This document shows, piece by piece, positions 30,515-39,325 of a DNA stretch of 64,000 nucleotides (its first letter is position 1; every line of letters begins with the position of its first letter). Position numbers and translations under genes: made by a program. Source of the DNA: Desulfurococcaceae archaeon (GTDB lineage Archaea; Thermoproteota; Thermoprotei_A; Sulfolobales; Desulfurococcaceae); assembly GCA_028275705.1 (NCBI GenBank), contig JAPWUD010000003.1, forward strand, positions 1-64,000. The letters run 5' to 3'. The notes below the pieces were generated by a model. That model saw only the letters and a list, made by a program, of their open reading frames with translations, made no database searches and was not told where the DNA came from.

Positions 30515-30635
30515 TACACTGCTTATTTATCAAAAAGTAAAAACAAGTATTTATTTAAGAAAGGAGAACTAGTATTAAGAGTTAAAAATCATCTAAAAAC
30601 CTCTACTATGTCTAAGAATGGTAGAATTAGCTCTA

Positions 30636-30965
30636 CTAACCGAATAGTGCTGAGAATCCTTCTGCTAGTGCTTCCTCACTTAGTTCTTTACTCTCTTCTT
30701 TCTCCTTCTTCTCCTCCTCTTTCCTTGGTTGCTCTGCAGCTGCTGGAGCAGCTTGAGCTGGGGCAGCTGCTACGGGTGCTGCTAATGCCTGCTCTAGAAC
30801 CTTTGCTATATCAATGTTCTTTAAGGCGGCAACTAGTGATTTAACGCGGACTTCATCTACATTTACACCAGCGGCTTCAAGTACTTTCTTAAGATTCTCT
30901 TCATTTATTTCTTTACCGGCTTTGTAAAGCAGTAGCGAAGCATATACATACTCTATACTAACCAC
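30636..30965 (-). CDS. Ribosomal protein P1/L12
   Basis: [24 protein letters not shown]; acidic tail [20 protein letters not shown]. Confidence 0.95.
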   Translation of the reverse strand: MVSIEYVYASLLLYKAGKEINEENLKKVLEAAGVNVDEVRVKSLVAALKNIDIAKVLEQALAAPVAAAPAQAAPAAAEQPRKEEEKKEKEESKELSEEALAEGFSALFG

Positions 30966-31296
30966 CCCTCGTAACTCTAGCCTTTTGGTTTTAGATGTAG
31001 TTAAGGGCTTTTAAATACGACTCCATAGCGGTAATAGAGAAAAATCCAAGTAAATCCAAGTGCTATAAGTAAATAAATATTCATCAACGTTTCAAACAAC
31101 ATAAGAACATGTCCTGGGGCCGGCTTAAAAGTACTTGTTTCAAATAAATCTGAAATTTATCCCGCATTCTCATATGACGCGGGCATCTAGTTGTAAAATA
31201 CTGAGTGGCATTTAGAGATTCTATTAGCAAACCCGAATAATTAAATCTAACTTCCACCTACCTTGAAAGGGGGTTTTTGTTGTAAAATGTGGAAAA

Positions 31297-32304
31297 CTAA
31301 CCGAATAGTGCTGAGAATCCTTCTGCTAGTGCTTCCTCACTTAGTTCTTTACTCTCCTCTTTCTCCTTCTCCTCCTCTTTCTTTTCTTCTTTTACTTGGG
31401 GTTGTGGTGTTGGTGTTTTAACTTCAAGCCCCAATTCTGGTGCGTATTTTGAGATTTCCGATGCTAGTAGTAGTGCTTTTAATTGTGCAGTCTTTAGTAT
31501 GTGTTCAGCTGTTTCATTTGTTATGTATCCAGCCTCGGTTGCTAGCACTAAGGCTTGTAGATGAGCTCTAGTGAAAACGAGGCTTAATACCGGTGGTTCG
31601 GGTATCACTAGTTCTATTGCGAGTTTTAATGCATCGAATGCAGCATTTCTCAGCATTCCTTCATACTCTGGGATATTAAGTACTAGTTTTTCACCTGGAA
31701 TTATTAATTCCCCGTCTCGACCGCACTTTATTTTAACTCTTACCTCTTTAAGAGCCAGTCCTAGTTTTTGGAGTAGACTAGCTAGTTCAGGCGAGATCTT
31801 ATCTCCTGGTTTAGCTACTACAGTGTCCTTAGCGACATATATTACGTTACCCTGTACTTTAGTGGGTATTTTTAACCTACCAAAGGTACTTAGCATTGGA
31901 CCTGCAGGAATCCCCGTGTTACCCTCTGGTATGAGGATTTCTTTGTCTGTTACCTCGCCTGGTCCATAGTAGTCCCTTGTGACGAAGTTTCTTACGATAT
32001 CTGCTATTTCGAATACGTTTAGATTTGTAAAGATCAGCATTACTTGCCCAGTCATGTGGGGTTCTAGTTCTTTAACTGGGAGATTAAGGGCTTCAAGTGC
32101 TTTCAATGCAACTCTCGGCTTGACAACTCTTGCAATAGCTATTTTATTGAGTTTTTTACGTAGCATTTGAATGTGTTTTGCTGGAACACCAGTTAAATCC
32201 AGTACTAGGAATACTGGATACTTCTCAGCGAGTTCTCTTATTTCACTAGCTATCTTAGCCTTCCACTCGGGTACTTTTTTGTGAATAGCCCTCAAAGCAC
32301 TCAA
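31297..32304 (-). CDS. Ribosomal protein L10 (P0)
   Basis: VLDLTGVPAKHIQMLRKKL; P-protein tail. Confidence 0.96.
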   Translation of the reverse strand: MSALRAIHKKVPEWKAKIASEIRELAEKYPVFLVLDLTGVPAKHIQMLRKKLNKIAIARVVKPRVALKALEALNLPVKELEPHMTGQVMLIFTNLNVFEIADIVRNFVTRDYYGPGEVTDKEILIPEGNTGIPAGPMLSTFGRLKIPTKVQGNVIYVAKDTVVAKPGDKISPELASLLQKLGLALKEVRVKIKCGRDGELIIPGEKLVLNIPEYEGMLRNAAFDALKLAIELVIPEPPVLSLVFTRAHLQALVLATEAGYITNETAEHILKTAQLKALLLASEISKYAPELGLEVKTPTPQPQVKEEKKEEEKEKEESKELSEEALAEGFSALFG

Positions 32305-32315
32305 TTAATCCACCT

Positions 32316-32963
32316 CTATAAGCTAAGCTCTACTGGTATACCCATTGTTGTCTTAAATATAATTTTACCTATATTAGCCATTCTAGCCGGTAATTTCCCC
32401 TCGATAGCTGAGAGAACTGCGAGAGCGTTTTCAGCTAGGTCTTCGGGCTTCATATCTTCTGTTCCAATAGTTGTCATTATTACTGGTTGATCCTTTATTT
32501 TAACTAAGACAATGTTCTTATATCTCTCGATAATGGGCTTAATTGCGCCTCCAGATGGTAGTGGAATGGGTATTTTCCCTCTAGGTCCTAAAGCTGGGCC
32601 AAGAACTCTTCCAGCAATACCCATGAGGTCTGGCTTTATCAATACCCAATCACACTCTGATGCAATTCTCTTTGCCTGCTTCTTATTTATGTCTCGTAGC
32701 TCACTACTTAGTATTACTTTATATGCACCTGCCTCCTTAGCTGCCTCAGCGAGGTCTGGATCTACTACAACGCATACTCTCCCCTCTCTACCCCTTCCCT
32801 TTGGTAGGTGAACCGCCTCCCTGATCTTCAATTGCTGGGTTTTTAAATCTACATCACGTAGGACTATTATAAAGTCCACGCTCTGCTTGAAGCCACGTCC
32901 TTTTCCCAGCTCAATTGCCTTTTCAATGTGTTTAGCTAGTAAATCCCTACTTGGTAGAGACAT
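32316..32963 (-). CDS. Ribosomal protein L1
   Basis: GRVLGPALGPRGKIPIPLP. Confidence 0.96.
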   Translation of the reverse strand: MSLPSRDLLAKHIEKAIELGKGRGFKQSVDFIIVLRDVDLKTQQLKIREAVHLPKGRGREGRVCVVVDPDLAEAAKEAGAYKVILSSELRDINKKQAKRIASECDWVLIKPDLMGIAGRVLGPALGPRGKIPIPLPSGGAIKPIIERYKNIVLVKIKDQPVIMTTIGTEDMKPEDLAENALAVLSAIEGKLPARMANIGKIIFKTTMGIPVELSL

Positions 32964-32967
32964 TTAA

Positions 32968-33477
32968 TTACACCTCCTTCTCCCACTCCTCCAAATACTT
33001 CGAGAGTACTTCATCATAGTAACCCTGCTCTAGCAATTTAATAGCTTCTCCAGGGTCTTTTCCATCAACAGTAACCCCTATAGACTTAGCGGTTCCAAGT
33101 ACTGTTTTCACAGCTGCTTTTAATGTTTTACTAGTAAGCTGTGACTTCTTCATAATTGCTACTTTAACAACATCTTCGAATTTAATATCTCCAATCTTCT
33201 TGTGTGCAGGGTCGCCGGTGGGCTCTTTTGCACCAGCGGCTTTCATTAAGAGAGCAGTAGTTGTTGGGATCCCAACTCTAACTTCAAATTTACGGGCATC
33301 AGTATCAACTTCTACTTCAACTGGTACCGGCAACCCCTCGTAGTCCTTAGTTAATTCATTTATTTTGTTTACTACTTCACCTATGTTGAGTTTATAGGGT
33401 GAGAGAGAGGGTCCTATTGGTGGACCCGGTGTAGCCTTACCTCCCTCAACTATGAATTTCAGTGTTTTCTTAACCAC
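32968..33477 (-). CDS. Ribosomal protein L11
   Basis: [20 protein letters not shown]. Confidence 0.97.
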   Translation of the reverse strand: MVKKTLKFIVEGGKATPGPPIGPSLSPYKLNIGEVVNKINELTKDYEGLPVPVEVEVDTDARKFEVRVGIPTTTALLMKAAGAKEPTGDPAHKKIGDIKFEDVVKVAIMKKSQLTSKTLKAAVKTVLGTAKSIGVTVDGKDPGEAIKLLEQGYYDEVLSKYLEEWEKEV

Positions 33478-33479
33478 GT

Positions 33480-33968
33480 CTAGCCACCTTTCTTAACATA
33501 GTTTATTGGTATTGTTACAGGTATTGAAAAAGTAGCCTCTAATAGATTAACAGTAAGGGTATTTTTGCTTTTATCTATTGATACAACGCGGGCCCTCATA
33601 CCTCTAAATGGCCCTCGAGTGATCTCAACTATTTCCCCAACACTAATTTCCTCCACTATTTCCTTTGGCTTGAGTAATCCCACGAGGTCACTTATTGGAA
33701 TTCTCATTACTCTTTGGGAGGCATACTTAATTCCAGTTATGAAGCTATATAACTCAGTTGGGTTAGAGGTCTCTACGAATACGTATCCCTTCACTCCTGG
33801 GGCTACAAGAATACTCTTTATGTTTAAACCCCTACCCTTATTCAGTGACTCGAGTATTCTCCTCTCTATGATTAATGCAACGTCTAGTTCTCTACCTGAA
33901 GTAGTCTTAACTGCATATACAGATAGCTCTGGCTTCTCCTCCTTACCTCCACTACTCATATTGCTCAA
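33480..33968 (-). CDS. Transcription elongation factor NusG/Spt5
   Basis: [31 protein letters not shown] motif. Confidence 0.95.
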   Translation of the reverse strand: MSNMSSGGKEEKPELSVYAVKTTSGRELDVALIIERRILESLNKGRGLNIKSILVAPGVKGYVFVETSNPTELYSFITGIKYASQRVMRIPISDLVGLLKPKEIVEEISVGEIVEITRGPFRGMRARVVSIDKSKNTLTVNLLEATFSIPVTIPINYVKKGG

Positions 33969-34144
33969 CCTGGAAATGGATATAGTGTAGTGTAGAAGAT
34001 TAAGCGAATTACAAAAGCTATTGCCCCCACGAGAACTAAGCCTATTAAAGTTATTTTTAATAGTGTCATATACTCCTCTCTATCGGGCTTCGTAGCTATT
34101 TGAATAATCCTTCTCCAAGCATCAATAAGCTCTCTCAAATTCAA
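33965..34144 (-). CDS. SecE/Sec61-gamma translocon subunit
   Basis: Not in ORF track (59 aa). Translation [59 protein letters not shown]; stop overlaps NusG start. Confidence 0.9.
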   Translation of the reverse strand: MNLRELIDAWRRIIQIATKPDREEYMTLLKITLIGLVLVGAIAFVIRLIFYTTLYPFPG

Positions 34145-34154
34145 TTCAATACAC

Positions 34155-35054
34155 CTATCCCTCTACTGGAAGCACTTTATCTAGGTATTCTAAGTAATTA
34201 AAAGGTTTTAAATCCCTATAGGACTGCCCAGTTCCAACATAAATAACAGGCTTCTTCAACACGTAGACTAGTGAGATTGGAACCCCGCCTTCTTCGTAAG
34301 CATCAAACTTCGTTACAATAAATCCATCTACGCCCACTGCTTCATTAAAGAACCTGGCTTGCTCAACAGCGTCATTACCTGTTAATGCATCAACCACTAG
34401 GAGTTTAAAATCTGGCTTAACAACTCTAACAATCTTCCTGAGTTCATTCACTAAGTCTACATCTGTGTGCATTCTCCCAGCTGTATCCACCAGGAGAACA
34501 TCAAATCCCCTACTCTGAGCAAACTGTATAGCATCGTAGGCTACTGATGCAGGGTCAACGCCATACTTACTCATGAACACTGGTATACCAGTCCTCTCCG
34601 AGTGCTTTTTCAATTGTTCTTGTGCAGCAGCTCTAAATGTATCAGCTGCAACCATGAGTGGGCGGAGTCCTTGTTCTCTAAAATACACTGCTACTTTTGC
34701 AATAGTTGTGGTTTTACCAACTCCATTTACACCCATAAATAGTACTTTAAACGGCTTCTTTCCACTAGCGAGCCCTAATAAGTCTACACTGCCTGCATTC
34801 TCGAAATAAGATGAAATTATACCTCGTAGTGATTCTACAAGTGTTTTCCTATCCCTGATCTCCCCTTCAAGAATCAATACTCTCAATTTACCTGCAATGT
34901 CCTCAGCAGCCTCGTACGCTACATCTCTACTAATGAGCTCTAGTTTTAGATCTTCAAGTAGATCGAGGAGTTTATCCTTAGATGTAAGTAGTGAAGCCGC
35001 TGAGTCTACAAACTTCTTGAATACATCCCTTAGCTTGGAGAGCTTTGAAAACAA
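34155..35054 (-). CDS. ftsY: SRP receptor FtsY
   Basis: GVNGVGKTTTIAK, DTFRAAAQEQLK, DTAGRMHTD, TKFDAYEEGG. Confidence 0.96.
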   Translation of the reverse strand: MFSKLSKLRDVFKKFVDSAASLLTSKDKLLDLLEDLKLELISRDVAYEAAEDIAGKLRVLILEGEIRDRKTLVESLRGIISSYFENAGSVDLLGLASGKKPFKVLFMGVNGVGKTTTIAKVAVYFREQGLRPLMVAADTFRAAAQEQLKKHSERTGIPVFMSKYGVDPASVAYDAIQFAQSRGFDVLLVDTAGRMHTDVDLVNELRKIVRVVKPDFKLLVVDALTGNDAVEQARFFNEAVGVDGFIVTKFDAYEEGGVPISLVYVLKKPVIYVGTGQSYRDLKPFNYLEYLDKVLPVEG

Positions 35055-35067
35055 TTTAACTACACTC

Positions 35068-35529
35068 CTACCGTGTTTTCTGTTGCTGTGACTGAATCAC
35101 TTGGTTTAAAATCCTCTGTAGACCGAGATATTCCTCAGCCATTGCTCGGCGCCTTGATTGGAGTTGATTGATCTCCCCTTCCAGTACTTGAATCCTCTTT
35201 GTGAGTATCTCTATAGCTTTTTCCCTATTTGTCTTTAAGTAGTAGCCTAATCCCAGGTTTACTAGTAGATTGCTCTCCCATCTCTCAAGTATTTTAGCGG
35301 GGATCATTATGCTCGACAACCTGTCAATTATTATAAAGCCTTCACCTGGGGTTTCACTGAGGTTTTTCAGGGTTTCAAGTGATAGCTGTAGTTCTCTATA
35401 TTGTGATAGGTATGTATTGATCGCTGAGTCTAGCACTTCAATGCTCTCTCTTAGTTCCTCGACTCTAGCGACTAATTCTTCAAGTGTTATAACTCTCCTC
35501 TCCTCTCTAGGTGTCTTCTCAAGGGTCAT
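35068..35529 (-). CDS. Prefoldin alpha subunit
   Basis: Paired coiled coils flanking a beta region, LVNLGLGYYLKTNREKAIEIL; position in superoperon. Confidence 0.85.
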   Translation of the reverse strand: MTLEKTPREERRVITLEELVARVEELRESIEVLDSAINTYLSQYRELQLSLETLKNLSETPGEGFIIIDRLSSIMIPAKILERWESNLLVNLGLGYYLKTNREKAIEILTKRIQVLEGEINQLQSRRRAMAEEYLGLQRILNQVIQSQQQKTR

Positions 35530-35792
35530 TGCTTAACTAGCCTCTCCACTTTGAGTAGTGAGAGTACTTCGGGACGTGTAGCCTCCTCTGGTGTTATAAC
35601 CTCCACTTTCTCAATCCTTATATGGCATCTCTTCAACTTATGCCTACTCCCAAGATTAGAGTAGACTTTCTCCAGTGCTTCTTTCTCTGTAAGTGCTCTC
35701 ACCTCCTGGGTAAACTTCTGCCATACTGGGTATTTATGATGACTAATCATCATATACCCTACTACTCTGTACACTTTAACCTCCTCACTCAT
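35526..35792 (-). CDS. Ribosomal protein L18a/LX
   Basis: KFTQEVRALTEKEALEKVYSNLGSRHKLKRCHIRI. Confidence 0.9.
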   Translation of the reverse strand: MSEEVKVYRVVGYMMISHHKYPVWQKFTQEVRALTEKEALEKVYSNLGSRHKLKRCHIRIEKVEVITPEEATRPEVLSLLKVERLVKQ

Positions 35793-36490
35793 CCCCCACC
35801 ACCAAAACCAGTTCTTATACGGAGTATCTCCGGTCCTGTAGTATTTCCACCTACAACAACACCTTTATTATTTGCTACAATACCGCTTTTAACGTAGGGT
35901 ACACCCCCGTTAACAGTAGCGTACTCCACTGAAACCTTAGTTATGGACTTTAAGAGCTTTATATCGTCTTCACTCGCATCTGGGTGTATTACCCCACCAT
36001 TATCATTTACTACGGCAACGCTTCCAGGTATATCTAGGTTTACTAATCTAGCCTTGTAAACTTCTACACCTAGGGAATTAGTTAGCCGCTTTACCTCTTC
36101 TTCTTCGAGGAGCGGGCTTACAATGCATCCATGATTATTGCAGAGTATGAGGTTTCCTAGAGCCGTGTACTTAGTGTTTAAAACAACGATCTCCACGTCT
36201 ACACTGTTTTCCCTTATTGTTTTCTTCACCCACTCTAATTCATCCTCGAAGATTATACGGGGAACTACTATAGCATTGTTGTTTCCAGCTAGGAAAACCC
36301 CGTTGAGAATAGTCCCAGCGATTTTCGTTACTATGGGAGTAGCGTTTAATACACTATTTACTTCCCTCACATCGTCTTCTCCAATGCCAGGTGGGAGAAT
36401 GAGCACTTTATCATTTGCAAATGCATATATCCCTATATTTGAATTTCCAAAAAAGCTCATCCTAGTTATCTCAACCATTAAAAGCACCAT
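35789..36490 (-). CDS. Translation initiation factor aIF6
   Basis: GNSNIGIYAFANDKVLILPPG; pentein repeats; GNTTGPEILRI. Confidence 0.95.
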   Translation of the reverse strand: MVLLMVEITRMSFFGNSNIGIYAFANDKVLILPPGIGEDDVREVNSVLNATPIVTKIAGTILNGVFLAGNNNAIVVPRIIFEDELEWVKKTIRENSVDVEIVVLNTKYTALGNLILCNNHGCIVSPLLEEEEVKRLTNSLGVEVYKARLVNLDIPGSVAVVNDNGGVIHPDASEDDIKLLKSITKVSVEYATVNGGVPYVKSGIVANNKGVVVGGNTTGPEILRIRTGFGGGG

Positions 36491-36494
36491 TAGA

Positions 36495-36788
36495 CTACCT
36501 AGCAGTAGCTCTACTGGATCTAGCTAAGAGTACTTCAGCTACTTTCTCCTCTTTATTAAACCTTACCTCGACAACTACTCTACGCGGTGGCTTCTCTCTT
36601 CCACGAGACCATATGAAGTCGTTTACAGCTGGGTGAATAATGATCCTCTCTGCCTCCTTGTAGTGGCGTGCAATATACTTCTTCAAGAGCCTTAAAGCAC
36701 GGTCTGCTCTATTCATTCTCCTGCCATAATAAACGCGCCTCAGTGGAACTACGTGTATCTCCTTCTCAACACCCTTCTCCTCGCTCAC
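36495..36788 (-). CDS. Ribosomal protein L31e
   Basis: NRADRALRLLKKYIARHYK...FIWSRGREKPPRRV. Confidence 0.93.
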   Translation of the reverse strand: MSEEKGVEKEIHVVPLRRVYYGRRMNRADRALRLLKKYIARHYKEAERIIIHPAVNDFIWSRGREKPPRRVVVEVRFNKEEKVAEVLLARSSRATAR

Positions 36789-36800
36789 ACCCCGCCACCT

Positions 36801-36959
36801 CTATATATTCTTCAGCTTTGACCTCCTCCAGTGTCTGAGTCTAAATGAACGCCTCACTCTGAGCCTAGTTTTGAGTGTAACCCATAGGGGGATAGGCTTG
36901 TTACTATTATGTGCAGCTGCGAGTCTTAGTTTCCTAGCTACGTGTTTATTTCTAGCCAT
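36801..36959 (-). CDS. Ribosomal protein L39e
   Basis: Not in ORF track (52 aa). Translation MARNKHVARKLRLAAAHNSNKPIPLWVTLKTRLRVRRSFRLRHWRRSKLKNI*. Confidence 0.95.
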   Translation of the reverse strand: MARNKHVARKLRLAAAHNSNKPIPLWVTLKTRLRVRRSFRLRHWRRSKLKNI

Positions 36960-36971
36960 AAACACCACCAA

Positions 36972-37307
36972 CTACTTCCTCTTAAAAGTAATCTTAGTCT
37001 CCCTACGCGTCTGCTCATATAGCTCAGTCAACAACTTCTTTAAAAACTCATCTGTTATAGGTATTTGCACTCTACCACTCTGAGCAAGCATTATTAACTG
37101 TTCTTCAAGTGCAGAAGCCAACTCAGGCTTAACAAGCCGGAGATTGCTCAGTCTCTCCCTAGCCTCTGGTGTGAGTATTTGCCTTAATATTGCCTCTATA
37201 CGAGCCCTCCTCTCCCTCTCCTCCTCCATTCTCTTCCTTAACTCAGCTAGTTTACGCATTCTGATTGCTTCTAATTCTTCATCATAGCCAGCGTATTCAT
37301 CGCTCAT
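36972..37307 (-). CDS. PDCD5-family DNA-binding protein
   Basis: [40 protein letters not shown]. Confidence 0.93.
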   Translation of the reverse strand: MSDEYAGYDEELEAIRMRKLAELRKRMEEERERRARIEAILRQILTPEARERLSNLRLVKPELASALEEQLIMLAQSGRVQIPITDEFLKKLLTELYEQTRRETKITFKRK

Positions 37308-37810
37308 GAACCACCACTCGTAGAACCAAGGATCTTTACTTGAATAGACTCGGGGAGGTATTTGGCAAGCTCTGGCTTCTCTCTAGCAACATCCATTAAA
37401 ACCTCAATAGCTAGTCTATCTAGGAGAGCCTTCCCTTGAGGCGTCAAGATCCTCCCCTCCCTAGTTCTCCTAACGAGTTGCGCTTGCTCTAGTTGCTGGA
37501 GGATTTTTCTAATAGAATTACCCGGGGCCCAGTAACTCCTCTCCGGCCTACCACCCCTTCTCTTCCTCCCACCATACTCTTTTCTAAACTCGCTTAATCC
37601 AACTGGTTTACCGGCTTTGTATAGTTTCCTCAATATACTGGCGGCTCTATAGTACCACCAATCGGGGTCTTCAGGTGGTTTTTCCTTGAAGCAACCTGTC
37701 TTAACAAATTGGGCCCAGCTCGGCGGCTTCACCTCTGGAACGTTCTCTCTTAGATAACTAGCTAGCTTCTCAATTAACCTATCAGCTGGCACCTCTAGAG
37801 CAGTAACCAT
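37304..37810 (-). CDS. Ribosomal protein S19e
   Basis: [49 protein letters not shown]. Confidence 0.95.
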   Translation of the reverse strand: MVTALEVPADRLIEKLASYLRENVPEVKPPSWAQFVKTGCFKEKPPEDPDWWYYRAASILRKLYKAGKPVGLSEFRKEYGGRKRRGGRPERSYWAPGNSIRKILQQLEQAQLVRRTREGRILTPQGKALLDRLAIEVLMDVAREKPELAKYLPESIQVKILGSTSGGS

Positions 37811-37838
37811 GTCTAATTCCCCGTTTAAGTAATTAATT

Positions 37839-38153
37839 CTAGTGTTTTCTAGGTTGTTTTTCCTTTATAAGTATAATCGTGTAGCCACGCGTCTCGTATA
37901 CTCTTGCACTAGTCGCTCTAGCTATTTCTTCAGCTATAGACTCAACATCATCTGTATAGCTCTTTCTAAAAGACTTCAATACTTTTATCTTTACCACGTT
38001 GTGCTTCTCAAGTCTATTTTTAACCTCATTTATAAAAGACTCTGTTAACCCGCTTTTACCCAAGTGAACGTCAATCTTACCCGCTACCCTCTCCTTAATC
38101 CTCTCTTCGAGGCCTTTACCATGTATCTCCTCACCCAGCCGCATAGTAAACAC
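37839..38153 (-). CDS. YhbY/CRS1-type RNA-binding protein (start uncertain)
   Basis: DVHLGKSGLTESFINEVKNRLEKHNVVKIKVL; track start overlaps Rpp21, so a downstream GTG is likely. Confidence 0.8.
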   Translation of the reverse strand: MFTMRLGEEIHGKGLEERIKERVAGKIDVHLGKSGLTESFINEVKNRLEKHNVVKIKVLKSFRKSYTDDVESIAEEIARATSARVYETRGYTIILIKEKQPRKH

Positions 38154-38422
38154 CTATATACTACCCTCGATCCCCTGCCCTCACTCTTAATTCTCACACT
38201 TAGTGTTAAGCTGGGTATTAAGGGTGCGAAGCACTTCCTACAATAACTTCTCTTGTATTTTCTGGGGATTTTAATCCTCGCCTTGCTCGCTATTCTTAGA
38301 GCTATTTCAATATATCTTCTCGCTAAGTCAAAATCCCCTGCACGGGCTTTCTCAAATGCTAGATTAAATAGTATCTCAACTCTCTCCCTTGCAATGGACT
38401 TCATTAATCTCTCTCGACTCAT
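38084..38422 (-). CDS. RNase P protein component Rpp21/Rpr2
   Basis: ARRYIEIALRIASKARIKIPRKYKRSYCRKCFAPLIPSLTLSVRI...YRCLLCGWVRR. Confidence 0.93.
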   Translation of the reverse strand: MSRERLMKSIARERVEILFNLAFEKARAGDFDLARRYIEIALRIASKARIKIPRKYKRSYCRKCFAPLIPSLTLSVRIKSEGRGSRVVYRCLLCGWVRRYMVKASKRGLRRG

Positions 38423-38503
38423 AGCTTATTCCACGTTGCTACATTAGAAAGAATAGTGTAGATAAGTTAAATACTAGATAAAGACATTAAAGGCGGTGTA
38501 AGA

Positions 38504-39196
38504 ATGGAGTCCAAGTTTAAACTCTTATTGCTAGAGGCTTCTCTCGAGACTGTACCCGTGGCGATAGCTCATCACCCATCAGTAGTAAAGACAGCTGCTA
38601 GGCGTGGTAAGAAGCCACTAGAAATACTTCTCGATAAGAGTTTACACTATCATGCAATGAAAAAACTACCTAACGCTGAGAAGAGGGGGAGACCTGATAT
38701 AGTCCACATAGCTCTACTCGAGGCTTTAGAAAGCCCACTGAATAAAAAAGGTGAGCTACTCGTGTGCATGTACACTATAGAGAAACACGCAGTGTACATA
38801 GACCCCTCCACGAGGATTCCACGTAGCTACAATAGATTTGTTGGGTTAATGGAGCAGTTATTTAAAGAGGGGAGGATTCCTCCTGGTAGTGATAAACCAT
38901 TAATTTACTTAAAGACAATTAGGCTCGGAGAATTGATCAAGGAGATTGGTGCAAGGGGGTTAATTCTACTCAGTGAGAAATGCAACTACAAATCAGTTTC
39001 ATTTATAGCTGAAAAAGCCATTAGAGAAGAGCTTGCCGTGGGTGTAGGGGCTTTCCCACACGGAGACTTCGATGAGGAAACCACTAGGTATGCAGACTAT
39101 TGCTACTCTATTTACCCAGAGCCCTTGGCAACGCATATTGTTGTCTCAAGGGTATTAGTGGCTGTTGAAAAACTCCTCGGTGTTTTCGAGCTCTAG
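38504..39196 (+). CDS. Nep1/Emg1 16S rRNA pseudouridine-N1-methyltransferase
   Basis: LLDKSLHYHAMKKLPNAEKRGRPDIVHIALLEALESPLNK. Confidence 0.93.
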   Translation: MESKFKLLLLEASLETVPVAIAHHPSVVKTAARRGKKPLEILLDKSLHYHAMKKLPNAEKRGRPDIVHIALLEALESPLNKKGELLVCMYTIEKHAVYIDPSTRIPRSYNRFVGLMEQLFKEGRIPPGSDKPLIYLKTIRLGELIKEIGARGLILLSEKCNYKSVSFIAEKAIREELAVGVGAFPHGDFDEETTRYADYCYSIYPEPLATHIVVSRVLVAVEKLLGVFEL

Positions 39197-39224
39197 CGGT
39201 ATTACGATTAATAAGCGGTATTAC
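39195..39224. promoter_or_regulatory. Tandem direct repeat AGCGGTATTAC upstream of nrdD
   Basis: 11-mer at 39195-39205 and 39214-39224 (19-bp period). Confidence 0.35.
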
Positions 39225-39325
39225 AGTAGACTTGGGAACATTTTGAGAGGGTTTTATGTATTGTCAACAAGCTGTACTTATAACCCTGTTATTACGGAGA
39301 ATTACTATAGAGGGGATTCGTCGTC

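Noticed and set aside
31165-31195. cccgc...gcggg hairpin in the L12-L10 gap
   Set aside because: Short stem with a 12-nt loop; could be a terminator or chance, and I could not support an RNA gene.
38084-38153. 70-nt overlap of YhbY-like and Rpp21 genes
   Set aside because: Most likely an over-extended YhbY start; the conserved domain begins downstream of the overlap.
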